Assembly: GCF_009727055.1 (NCBI RefSeq)
Contig: NC_052356.1
Span: forward strand, 2,446,925-2,510,924
DNA length: 64,000 bases
Source of the DNA: Benincasa hispida
Lineage: Eukaryota; Streptophyta; Magnoliopsida; Cucurbitales; Cucurbitaceae
Reading direction: 5' to 3'
Shown: positions 20,470-31,215 of the stretch, one piece after another
Layout of the letters: the number at the start of each line of letters is the position of its first letter
Numbering within the stretch: the stretch's first letter is position 1
Notes under the pieces: model-generated
Seen by the model: the letters and a program-made list of their open reading frames with translations, nothing else
Told to the model about the DNA's origin: nothing
The model's database searches: none
Program-made: the position numbers and the translations under genes

Positions 20470-21990
20470 TTGATTCAGGTGCCGCTAATCATGTATGTAC
20501 TATCTCACAGGAAATAAGTTCCTGGAGACAGTTGACAGAAGGTGAAACAATTTTTAAAGTAAGATTTGGGGAGATTGTTTCAGCCAAAGCAGTGGGATGA
20601 AGTTATTTATAGAAGATAAATACATTTATTTGTATTATATTCTTTCTATGAAAAGGAATCTAATATATGTCTCATGTTTGCTAGAACAAAATTATAAAGT
20701 TTATTTCGAAAATGGTGAAGTGTTCATCAATATGAGAAATAAACAGATTTTCTCTGTAAAATTAGAAAATAACTTGTACATGTTAAAACCAACTGAGGTC
20801 AAAGCTGTTTTGAACATAGAGATATTTAAAACTGTTGGGACTCATAAGAAAAGGAATATTTCTCCAAACGTCTATCTTTGGCACTTGAGACTGGGTCACA
20901 TAAATCTCAACAGGATTGAGAGATTGGTTAAGAACGATCATCTAAATAAGTTGGAAGACAGTTCATTACCATCATGTGAGTCCTGTCTCGAGGGTAAAAT
21001 GATAAAAAGATCTTTTTCAGGAAAAGATCTTAGAGCCAAAGAACCCCTAGAGTTGATTCACTCAGACCTTTGTGGGTCTCTAAATGTTAGAGCAAGAGGA
21101 GGGTAGGAATATTTCATCAGTTTTATAGATGATTATTCTAGGTATGGGCATATTTATCTAATGCGCCAAAAGTCTAAAACTTTTGAAAAGTTCAAAGGGT
21201 ATAAGGCTGAGGTTGAGAACCAATTAGGTAAAAAGATTAAAACACTTCGATTGGATCGAGGTGGTGACTATATGGATATCGAATTCCAGAATTATTTGAT
21301 AGAACATGGAATTCAGTCTCAATTCACAACCTCTGGCACACCTCAGTAGAACGGTGTGATAGAGATGAGAAACAGAACCTTGTTGGACATGGTTCATTCC
21401 ATGATAAGTTACGCTCAGTTACCAAAATATTTTTGAGGACACGCAGTTGGGACAACGGTGTATATTTTGAACATGGTTCCCTCGAAAAGTGTTTCTGAAA
21501 CACCTTACGAGCTCTGGAGAGGACGTAAAGGAAATCTATATTACTTCAGGATTTGGGGTTGTCCAGCACATGTGTTGGTACAAAATCCTAAAAAGTTGGA
21601 ACACTGTTCAAAAGTTTGCCTATTTGTAGGCTACCCAAAAGAGACAAGAGGTGGTTTCTTTTATGATCCTTAGGAAGATAAAGTGTTTGTATCGACAAAT
21701 GAAACCTTCCTGGAGGAAGACTATGTAAAGAATTATCAACCTCGAAGTAAGTTAGTAATAGAAAGAATGTCTAGAGAAACGAAAAGCGTATCAACAAGAG
21801 TTGTTGATATAGCAGGTTCGTCAGTAAGAGTTGTTGATAAAACTAATACTTCACATAATTCTCAACAGTTGAGAATGCCTTGTCGTAGTGGGAGGGTTGT
21901 GCAACAGCCTGACCGGTACATGGGTTTAATTGAAACTCAAGCCATCATACCAGATGATGGTTTAGAGGATCCATTGTCTTTTAGTCAAAC
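20464..21990 (+). pseudogene. Copia protease and integrase, broken
   Basis: Protease WIIDSGAANHVC lies at about 20464-20499 in a shifted frame. The zinc-finger domain YLWHLRLGHINLNRIERL...CESCLEGK lies at about 20873-20995. The integrase core shows IHSDLCG, FIDDYSRYGHIYLM, LRLDRGGDYM and NGVIEMRNRTLLDM, with the catalytic triad discernible. The C-terminal part is FGxxxHVLVQNPKKLEHCSKVCLFVGYPKET. In-frame stops interrupt at about 21104, 21347, 21434 and 21672. Several look like single transitions of CAG or TGG codons. Confidence 0.92.
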
Positions 21991-23531
21991 AATGAACGAT
22001 GTGGACAAAAACCAATGGATTAAAGCCATGGACCTTAAAATGGAATCTACGTATTTCAATTCTATATGGGATCTTGTAGATCAACCTAAAGGAGTAAAAT
22101 CCATCGGTTGCAAATGGATCTACAAGAAAAAACGAGACAAAGCTGGTAAGGTACAGACCTACAAAGCTAGACTTGTGGCAAAAAGGTTTACCCAAAGAGA
22201 GGGGTTAGATTTTGAAGAAGCCTTCTCTCCAGTTGCCATGATAAAGTCTATTAGAATACTCTTGTCCATAGCCACATTTTATGATTATGAAATATGACAA
22301 ATGGATGTCAAGAAAACTTTTCTAAATGGCTATCTTGAAGAGAGTATCTATATGTCTCAACCAGGAGGGTTTATACAACAGGGTCTAGAGAAAAAAATTT
22401 GCAAGCTTAATCGATCTATTTATGGATTAAAAAAAGCTTCTAGATCCTGGAATATGAGATTTGATGCTGCAATCAAATCTTATGGCTTTGAACAAAATGT
22501 TGACGAACCTTGTGTATACAAGAAAATTGTCAACAAAACTGTTGTTTTTTTGGTACTGTATGTTGATGATATTCTACTCATTGGAAATGAGGTAGAATAT
22601 CTAGCTGATGTTAAGATATGGCTGGCTTCACAATTCCAAATGAAAGATTTGGGATAGTATGTTATTGGAATCCAAATAGTTCGGAATCGCAAGAACAGGA
22701 CATTGACATTATCTCAAGCATCTTATATAGACAAGATGTTGTCTAGGTATAAAATGCAAAATTCAAAGAAAGGATTCTTAACTTTCAGGCATGGAATTCA
22801 CTTGTCTAAGGAATAAAGTCCTAAGACACCTCAAGAGGTTGAGGAAATGAATCGAATTTCATATGCATATGCAGTTGGGAGTTTGATGTATGCAATGCTG
22901 TGTACTCGTTCCGATATATGCTATGCCGTAGGAATTGTCAGCAGATTTCAGTCCAATCCTGGTCATGACTATTGGACTGCTGTTAAAAACATTCTCAAGT
23001 ATCTGCGGAGAACGAGAGATTATATGCTCGTGTATGGTACTAAGGATCTGATCATTACTGGGTACACTGATTCTGATATTTAGACCGATATTAATTCGAG
23101 GAAATCAACTTTGGGATTATTATTTACTCTGAACGGAGGAGTAGTGGTGTGGAGGAGCATCAAGCAGAGTTGTATTGCAGACTCCACAATGGAAGCTGAG
23201 TATGTTGCTGCAAGTGAAACAACAAAAGAACCAGTATGGCTCAGAAAGTTCTTGACAGATCTGGAAGTAGTTCCTAAAATGTGCCTGCCTGTCACTCTCT
23301 ATTGTGACAAAAGTAGAGTAGTTGCAATTTCAAAGGAACCACAAAGCCATAAAAGAGGAAAGCATATCGAACGGAAGTACCATCTCATCAGGGAGATTGT
23401 ACACTGAGGCGACGTTATCGTCACCTAGATTTCTTCCCACGACAATTTAGCTAATCCATTTATGAAGGCCCTCTCGGCTAAAGTGTTTGAGGGTCACTTA
23501 GTAGGACTAGGTCTACGAGTTTTGTATCACT
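21991..23531 (+). pseudogene. Copia reverse transcriptase and RNase H, broken
   Basis: RT runs from NQWIKAMDLKMES through KARLVAKRFTQREGLDFEE, MDVKKTFLNGYLEESIYM and IYGLKKASRSWN to LYVDDILLIGNE at about 22555-22590. RNase H follows with AVGSLMYAMLCTRSDICYAVG, ITGYTDSDI, STMEAEYVAASE, LYCDKSRVVAIS and HIERKYHLIRE. Stops at 22296, 22655, 22814, 23081 and 23405 kill the frame. Codon pattern and gene order are ordinary for plant copia. Confidence 0.94.
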
Positions 23532-23657
23532 AGGGCAAGTTGGAGAATTGATGGGTATTGTGATGCCCTAGTTTATTGTATTTATACATTTTATTCTCTC
23601 CATGTAAACTCAACATTGTACATAGTTGTATATATTGATCCACTGAAGTTTTAGTCC

Positions 23658-23666
23658 AAGTGGGAG
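23658..23666 (+). promoter_or_regulatory. Polypurine tract, now 1.7 kb from its 3' LTR
   Basis: AAGTGGGAG. In the intact order it would lie directly before the LTR start TGTTGGGG, which is now at 25375. The related element has AAATTGGGAG directly before TGTTCGG at 57557. Confidence 0.85.
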
Positions 23667-23670
23667 TATT

Positions 23671-25369
23671 GGTGCTTGATTTTATGAAGTGAAAATGTGG
23701 GTGATATGCGTTGGTGGAATTGTGTTGTGCAATCAAGTTTCCCTAGCGGAATCCAAGTGTAATTTCCTCTGAATTTCCTGGTAAGTCCAGGGTTGAACAC
23801 AGGGACTTGTGAAAATAGATTGCGTTGGTAATTTTTATGAAGACTTTGCGGTAACCGGTTAAATAAATAAAGTGTTGGGTTGTTGTTTGCGTTGATGAAA
23901 AATAAATAAATGCGGCGGAGTTTGGAAAGAGTTGGTAAATGGGAGATGCGATGAATATGCAGTGAACGGGTTGAGAAGGGTTTCGGCTAACACTCCCTAG
24001 AATGTGTTCATGATTTGAGATCATGCAACATGCATACAATAGTAAACCATCTCTCGATGTGGATGCTACGGCTTCTAATACTAGAATGCATGCGATATAT
24101 GCAATAAGTCTATAGGACCTACACACAAGCCTCTCTTCTTATTTATGCGATGACAGGATAGCATACACACAAATAAGGTGACCACATAATATCATTCCTA
24201 TCTCTAGGATGCATGCGATGCAAATTGACAAACAGAGCTTATCTCTAAGTTCCTATCTCTTGTTTATGCAATTCTAATCTTGCTCTTTCGAGTCTAGATT
24301 CTAACCTAGCTCTCTCGAGACATTAGGTTCTTTCTTTAGATTCTCTCTCAAATAACTCTAAAGGGGATTTTACACAGCATAAAACAAGACAATCGTAAGC
24401 AATGAACTTCCTAGGTCATGTTAGCTTAGTTCTTCTCAACCCATTCGACTAGTCTAGCTACTCATGCATATTAAGAGAATGAACAAATGTAGAAATAGAA
24501 CTTCCATTGTATAAATATGAAGATGAAGTACAAAATAACAATGCAAGTATAGAATAAAGAGCCTGGTAGCAATCTCTTGCTGCCAGGCGTTTACACTGTT
24601 TCTACTCGTGCTCAAAATCTAATCTCGCTCTCGCGAGAGTCGGCCCACTCTCTCCTCCTACGCCTCAAGGTTCTCTCTCGAGTTGCCCTAGCGATCTCCG
24701 GTGCCACCACTTTTTTCTTGCTTCGCCTTAAAATGGAAAGGAAAACTATGGACAGAGGCATGAACTTGTGGAACAAAAGATTGTAAAAATGGTGAACCCC
24801 CCTTCTGAAAAATGCACATGGTATTTATAGAACATCCATGGTGAAAGGCGGCTTCTCTCTCCTAGTTGTTCAGATGGGACATCTTTAATTCCTGACTGAT
24901 GTGTCGAAAAATTGTCACCGAAAAAGCTGAATGTACTTTGTGACCGTTATCAGCTGTCAACTTAATTTGGATTCGACTGTCATTAGCTTTCTGTCTCATC
25001 ACGCTTAATTGGCCTTTCACCCAGATGCGCCCATCATGTTGCACTAACCAAGCTGCAGTGATCTTTCTTGGGCAAATGTTTGTGAGCACGATCAACACAA
25101 AGCCTTGAACACGTCGAAGTCGCTCGAAACCGATATTTCCACTAATGAATCGCAATTCTTGCATTGCGTTAGCGACCAATAAATATATTCTGCACAGAAG
25201 AAAGATAACAAAGATCAACTGTCTATAATCGCTCGTAACGCATGCGCGCCTTTAATATTAGTGGAATTGATGCTTAATGAGATGCAAGTAACAGTATTTC
25301 ATTCAATGAAAATCCAATATTGTTTAAGAAATTAACACTATGATAACCGTGCATTTCTACCAGTTATCA
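23671..25369 (-). mobile_element. Nested solo-LTR-like insertion (TGATAACTGG family), copy 1
   Basis: 1699 bp flanked by the direct repeat AGTATT (23665-23670 and 25370-25375). On the - strand it starts TGATAACTGGTAGAAATGC and ends AATCAAGCACC. It has no coding frame and contains a TATA box on the - strand. It shares most of its length with 47053-48435 and its right terminal motif with 51759-53490. I interpret it as a solo LTR, probably of a Gypsy-type element, but no internal region is present to confirm the family. Confidence 0.75.
24821..24830 (-). promoter_or_regulatory. TATA box in the nested LTR, copy 1
   Basis: CTATAAATAC on the - strand, about 540 bp inside the TGATAACTGG end. The other two copies have the same motif at a similar position. 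Confidence 0.6.
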
Positions 25370-25374
25370 AGTAT

Positions 25375-27174
25375 TGTTGGGGTTTTTAAAAACTTGCAAG
25401 TTTGTAAGAGAGATAAACATTTTCTATAATCAATATACTTGTTATTGATTTCAATAAATTATATGAAAGTCTAATTCCAATAAACTAAGACCCATGACTA
25501 TTGTAATTAGTAACTGAACTTTATGTGGAGACCATAGAGTAGGATCAGGTTCGAGTATAGTCAAAATGATCTATGGTAAATGAATAAGATGGATACCTTA
25601 TTCTGATAAACCCATTGGATGCGGTACATACTCTATAGTTATAGTACAAAGAGTTGTAAAGTGCTAACAAATACGATTGGATCCTAATTCGTACATGTAT
25701 ATGGACATGAGAATGGGAGCCGTCTTATGCAATGAGTTTGCATAAGATCAGGACAAGGAAATAAGTTCACTCTTACTTACACGTTGCTTTACTGATTTAA
25801 GATTGACCTATTTCACACCTATATAACCATAGGTTAACTCGATCTTAATCCTTAGCTAGCTATGGAAACTCTTGTTTGTTCAAGATTATCGTTTGATCTG
25901 CAAACGGTGAGAAGTAGTCTAGACAACATTAGCTTAATAACTCTACACCATTTTGAGGGTAAGACCGGATGAATAGTTGGGGACTAGCCTTGCAAGATGA
26001 AAATTCACTCCTACCCGATTTAGGGATAGGAGAAAGGTTGTTCTCTCAAGTACACTGAATCCAGGTCTTGAACAAGAGACAACCACCCTCTCACTGGGCT
26101 GAGAGAGTGTGGTGTTAGTGATTGGATTCACAAACTAGTTGTTCATTAGAGGGATCAGTTAGGGACTTGAGGAAATGAGACGTAATCTCAAGGGTAAAAT
26201 AGATATTGACCCATCCATATATACGAACAACCTGTGAAGGATCGACTTGCTGATTAGGTTAAATCATGGTGGAGACATAAATATATCTACAGCTAGAGGA
26301 GTGCAATTATGGGTTTTAGTGTGAGTAACCCATTAGTTAACGAATGGAGATTAATTTGTTCTAATGAGTTTAGCCAATTAATCTTGGATCATTGGAGCCC
26401 ATGATATGTAGGTCCGCGAGGTCCCCCTACTAGCTCGTAACGGACTAGCTCTAGAATAGCGCGATAAGTTAATTTGAAATGTTCAAATTAGAATTTAGGG
26501 AATTAGTAATTATATTAGATATAAGTACGTGTTTAATTTGAGAATTAAATGGAATAGGAGAATTTATATATATTTAAATATGATTTATATATATTTTCAT
26601 TTTTAAAATCAAAATAGTTTTTATAAAATCAAATTTTGATTTTTGAGATAAAATTTGAAAAAGGAAAAGAAAACAAAACACTTAAATGGAAAATGAAGAT
26701 TTTCCATTATCCATCTTTGAAGTAGCTCACACATATTGTATCTTCTTGTCTTTGTCTTCTCCAAGCATGGCTGCAATTCATGCAACTCACTCCTTTGTAT
26801 GTTGATCTACAATATAGTGAGGAGATTGGAGTGAAAATCGGACATGCAATCTATAGAGAATTTTAGAGAAAATTCGGATTGAAGAAAGGGTTCTTCAACA
26901 AGGTTGCTGCAGTGAGCTTTTCTCCTTCATCCCTTGATTCAAGTTTGTTTTGAGTCCCACAACTCAATCTAGAGCACCAAGAGAATAGTGGGGAAGATCT
27001 TGAGATGGTCTACAGATTTGGAGAAGATAGCAGCTGGTGAAGTAGCTTTGAAGAAGTTTTACAGTCTTGAAACTCACTTGTTTCTGCAAAAGCATCTTTA
27101 TATCTTGCCAAAATTAGTGAATTTGAGTACTTAGATGATCTTTGTGCTTTCGCTGTTGTTGATACAATCCTACA
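25375..27174 (+). repeat. 3' LTR of the 16-27 kb copia
   Basis: Starts TGTTGGGGTTTTTAAAAAC and ends ATACAATCCTACA. Pairs with 16048-17808. About 1.8 kb. Confidence 0.92.
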
Positions 27175-28084
27175 CATGTTTCGCCTTGAACTTTGATTTT
27201 GAAGTTTTTTTGTAATTATTCCTTAGGTAACATCTTACTTAGTTGGAAATCTTTCCTTTAGAGGGGTGCTTTTCTAGACTTGGTTTTTTGTATACCATTC
27301 TATTTTTTCAATTTTTCTCAATAAAAGTCGTTGATTCTATCCCAAAAAACAATCAAACGAGACTGTCAAATTGAGCTTAGCTCGGTGGTATTAGGATGCA
27401 ATCGGACATAGGAAAACAACTTATGAGTTTGCATCGCTAAAAATAGAAAAACTTTGAAAAAATCCCTTGTAAGAGGGCAACGGACCCCAAGACGAACGTC
27501 ATTAAACTTTTAACTTTCGGAGAACTAGAAATTGAAATTGACGAGTAATTTATTGATGTTGTTCACTTCAGATAGAAATTGGAATAGGAATCAAACATTA
27601 TAATTAATTAATTGAAAACCCTTGTTATATGTTTATGTTTAACTTAATAGTCAATAATAAATTTTAATTTATTTTATAGTAATATTTTTATATACTAATG
27701 ATTTAGTTAATATTAACAAATAATAAATAATTAAAACCGAAAAATATCAATATAATGATATTTAATAATATTGAAATCTATTTAAGTAATTTATTGGACA
27801 TCAATAGCTAATTACTAACTAAAATAATCCAAAGCCAGCACAGTAAAATGTCTGAGGTTGAAAGCTTCATTCCCTCTCTCTGGATTTGTATTCCTGACTA
27901 AAATAAAACTTATTAATTGAATTTATTAATATTTGAAGAAAATGGATTTAAATATAAAATATTCCTGGATCCTAATAAAAACATTATGAATTAAAATTAT
28001 TCTTCTTTAAAATAGAACTAATTCATAGAATGCATCCTGCTGCATTTGTTCTTCTTTCATTAAGAAATGAGTGGAACATTAGCG
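27175..28084. other. Spacer, no gene seen
   Basis: AT-rich. Bases 27270-27345 end with TTTTTCTCAATAAAAGTCG, resembling the 3' tail of a dispersed repeat. Bases 27455-27530 share words with 13690-13870. Nothing coding. Confidence 0.6.
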
Positions 28085-28300
28085 TTAGTAATACAATCGT
28101 TGAGATATCTATTATGCGATCGTTTAGATATATGTTATGCGATCATTTAGCTAGTTGTTATGCGATCATTTAGTTTTTGTTAAATGATCGTTTAGATTTT
28201 GTTATGCGATCGTTTAGATAAATCTATGCTAAATTTGTAGAATACAATTGGTATTGTACATTAACTAAGCAAATAAATAACTAAGCGATCGTTTAGATAA
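28085..28300. repeat. CGATCG palindrome array, tract B
   Basis: About seven units of TATGCGATCGTTTAGATA type, with exact CGATCG cores at 28117-28122 and near 28207 and 28285. It sits on the downstream side of the MULE fragment. Confidence 0.85.
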
Positions 28301-28540
28301 ATTTGTGCTAAAATTACATATTGTACAATATAATTGGTATTGTACAGAATATAATTGGTGCTAAAATTACATATTTTACAGTATAATTGGTGTTGTACAG
28401 AATATAATTGGTGCTAAAATTACATACTATATAGTATAAATTTGTACAGTATAATTGGTGCTAAAATTACATATTGTATAGTATAATTGGTGTTGTACAG
28501 AAAAAATGAAACGAAAACTACATATTGTTTAGTCTAGATG
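28225..28540. repeat. Tandem repeat, GCTAAAATTACATAT / TATAATTGGTGTTGTACAG units
   Basis: Four or five imperfect copies of a 50-60 bp unit holding GCTAAAATTACATA and AGTATAATTGGTGTTGTACA. It overlaps the end of tract B. Confidence 0.8.
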
Positions 28541-28589
28541 GGCCAGTGCCAGATGTTATCAATGTTTGTCTGCACATTTTCTTGTTATG

Positions 28590-28784
28590 TCATCTCTGAC
28601 CACATTTGATGTGTATATCAAACATATCCAGATCGATATTCAGTCGTTGGTACATTATATTCATTAATTCACTGACTGTTATATCATTTCTGACTTTCAG
28701 ACCTTTGATATGACTACCAACATAATTTCATTTGGACTCATCCCAATCCTCACCAAATCGTACAAAGATGCGAAGTAGCGCCAT
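28590..28784 (-). pseudogene. MULE (Mutator-like) transposase N-terminal fragment
   Basis: From the Met at 28784 the - strand reads MALLRIFVRFGEDWDESK, a stop, then NYVGSHIKGLKVRNDITVSELMN and MYQRLNIDLDMFDIHIKC. This is the N-terminal region that precedes the transposase in plant MULE proteins (WDES..YVGG..KG..V..ITFSEL pattern). No catalytic domain follows; the sequence enters repeats. Recognition rests on memory of the family pattern. Confidence 0.65.
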
Positions 28785-28814
28785 TGATCTACAATTGAAT
28801 AAACAAATCATTCA

Positions 28815-29350
28815 TAAATGAACGATCGTGTATAAATTATTATGCGATCGTATATAAATTATTATGCGATCGTGTATAAATTACTATGTGATGATCGTGT
28901 ATAAATTACTACACGATCGTGTAGTAAACGATTGCATAGTAATGTATAAACGATCGCATAGTAATGTATAAACGATTGTATTGTATAAATTAGTACTAAT
29001 CATTTATAAATTACTATGTGATCGTGTATAAATCACTACACGATCGTGTAGTAAACGATTGCATAGTAATGTATAAATGATCGCTTAGTGATGTATTGAC
29101 GATTGTGTATATATTACTAAACGATCGTTTATAATTTACTAAACGATCGTGTATAAATTACTACACGATCGTTTATAATTTACTATACGATCGTGTATAA
29201 TTTATTACACGATCGTTTATAATTTATTATAGATCGTATAGTAATTTATACACGATTGCATAGTAATGTATAAACATTCGCATAGTAATGTATAAACGAC
29301 CGTACAGGAATGTATAAACGATCGCATAGTAATGTACAAACGATCGTCCA
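28815..29350. repeat. CGATCG palindrome array, tract C
   Basis: The densest and cleanest array: about 13 exact CGATCG cores (first at 28823-28828, 28845-28850, 28867-28872 and 28914-28919) and about ten one-mismatch units. They are separated by TATAAATTACTA or its reverse complement TAGTAATGTATA. Units occur in both orientations, so long stretches can fold into hairpins. It lies directly upstream of the MULE start codon. Confidence 0.92.
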
Positions 29351-30914
29351 GTAATTTAATGCTAAACGAAACTTATTATGAAAGCGATCTGGGAGAAGAA
29401 ATCGTACATTGAATGAAGGGTTAAAGAAACTATTGAAGGAAGAAGAAATGTAGACTGAATCTGACGATGAAAGTACGAGAGAAAGCTACGAGAGAATCTG
29501 AAGATGTTGGGCTGAAACTCTGAGAGAAAGCTACAAGAGAATAATAAGAGAATTTCGTGGGGAGTTCGACGACAGAAAGTGAATAATGAGAGTGCCGTTC
29601 CATTCTCTTCAGAATATTAGTTGGGAATAAATGTTTTGGTGAAATGTTAGTAGTGTGTTGAATGTATATTGAATGAAGGGCTGAAGAAATCGTAGAAGGA
29701 AAAAAAAATGTGGTACAGTTTGGAGACCGAAGAAAATTGAAGATATTTTTGAAATTTTGCATGGGGAAACGGTCAGTGGTAGAAAAGATTTTAAGAAGAA
29801 ATCATTGGTAGAAAAGTTTTTAGGTTTTGGATCATTTTGTGAAATTTTCCTATCCTATAAGTAAAGGATTGAAATTTCAAGTTTCATAAAGATATATTAT
29901 GGGAAAGTTTCCTCACGGTGAAAGTAAATATAGAACAAAAGAAGTTGTTGTTTGGGGTCTGAGAAAAGTTCAGAAGACCAAAAACAGGAAAATTTCCTCA
30001 GTGAAAGACGAAATAGTTTCTCTCTTTGGAGGATGAACAGGAAAATTTTCTCACAATGGAAGAAAGAATAGGCTTTCTTCTGATCTCACCAAAAATTTAC
30101 CATTTGATGTCGTCCTACATTTGGATTATTTTGTACATGTGTAGGTAAATACTATTCGGTTGATTTCGATTACACTGATGATTAGAGCAAAATTGCCTTC
30201 TATGCATTCATTAAGTTCAGAAGAATGCTTAAGCAAAAATTGTGCCACTAATGCGTATCATATGCAGGAATACGGGTAAAGAAAAAGGAGCCATGTGCTG
30301 AACCTAAGAGAGAACTGACAGAGAAGCATTTGTTGTCGCTAACAAACCTCAAGTAATCATAATATTTATAATCTCACGGAACATACAACTTATATTACTA
30401 GGTAGTACATGTGGCAAGTCCAGAGTTGAATCATCGAGAAGTACGAAAGATTAGCTCCTCGAAGCACATTTTTAGTTAAAGTGGTAATTAGGGAAGGGGG
30501 ATTTGGTGTGGATTGGATAATCGAAATGCAAAGAAAATAAATTACAAGAAAAAAAGATAAAAATACAATCAATAAAGACATTCTAGCTTAGAGGATTGGG
30601 ATGATTCAATGCAATCTTGTTCATCAAATTATTTAAATGTATTTTAGCTTATTGACTATGCCTATCCCAATTGATTGGAAATCCAACCAATGGTCCTAAT
30701 TACCTAATTAGTTAAACATGCATAGATGAATCCATACTAAACATATTTAACCCACATTAAGCTCTATTGCTTATGCGATCTTATTTTGTGCATGTACAAG
30801 TAAAAGAGAAATATTACTTTTTTGAACATGCGTAAGCAAAATATGTGTATGTGTATGTGCGCGTTTTTTTTTTTAATGACAAAACGATGATAGACATTTA
30901 ATATTGGATAATTA
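29351..30914. other. Spacer, no gene seen
   Basis: Purine-rich sequence around 29400-29760 (a reverse frame is Ser/Phe-rich and not recognised), then unremarkable AT-rich DNA. It may include the terminal region of the MULE, but no inverted repeat could be assigned. Confidence 0.55.
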
Positions 30915-31215
30915 TGGTAGAAAGTAGGTTTTAAATTGACATTGAAGATAGTGTACAATGTTAGTTTTTAACCGACAGTGAAGATGTGTACAATGTCAGT
31001 TTCAAATCGACATTGAAGATAATTGGTACTAAAATTTTGGTAAACTATAATGTCGGTTTAAAACCGACATTAAAGATAACCAGCATTTTTATAACACGAT
31101 CTTGAATGTCGGTTGTCAACCGATATTAAAGCCCTTTAATTTTAGTTTTAAACCGATATTAAAGCCCTTTAATTTTAGTTTTAAACTGACATTAAAGTCC
31201 AAAATTCTTGTAGTG
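30915..31215 (-). mobile_element. Terminal region of a CACTA transposon
   Basis: Ends with CTTGTAGTG at 31207-31215, the reverse complement of the CACTACAAG terminus of plant CACTA elements. Inside it are several subterminal palindromes of the type AATGTCGGTTTAAAACCGAC, for example near 31045 and 31110, plus a tandem 33-bp duplication around 31130-31195. The opposite end and any transposase were not found in the window. Confidence 0.82.

Larger units (their letters stand above)
16048..27174 (+). mobile_element. Ty1/copia retrotransposon with long LTRs and a nested solo-LTR insertion
   Basis: 5' LTR 16048-17808, primer site 17811-17822, a 2.4-kb non-coding leader, a gag remnant, protease, integrase, RT and RNase H on the + strand, a polypurine tract at 23658-23666 and a 3' LTR at 25375-27174. 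A 1.7-kb insertion splits the polypurine tract from the 3' LTR. A possible target duplication is CATGT (16046-16050 and 27175-27179). It overlaps the first bases of the canonical TGTTGGG end, so the exact boundary is uncertain by three bases. Several stops make the element non-autonomous, and the LTRs differ by many substitutions and indels. Confidence 0.93.

Noticed and set aside
28815..29350. CRISPR-like array (regular short palindromes with spacers)
   Set aside because: Spacers are irregular in length, repeated among themselves and low in complexity. The units are degenerate, occur in both orientations, and the context is a plant genome.
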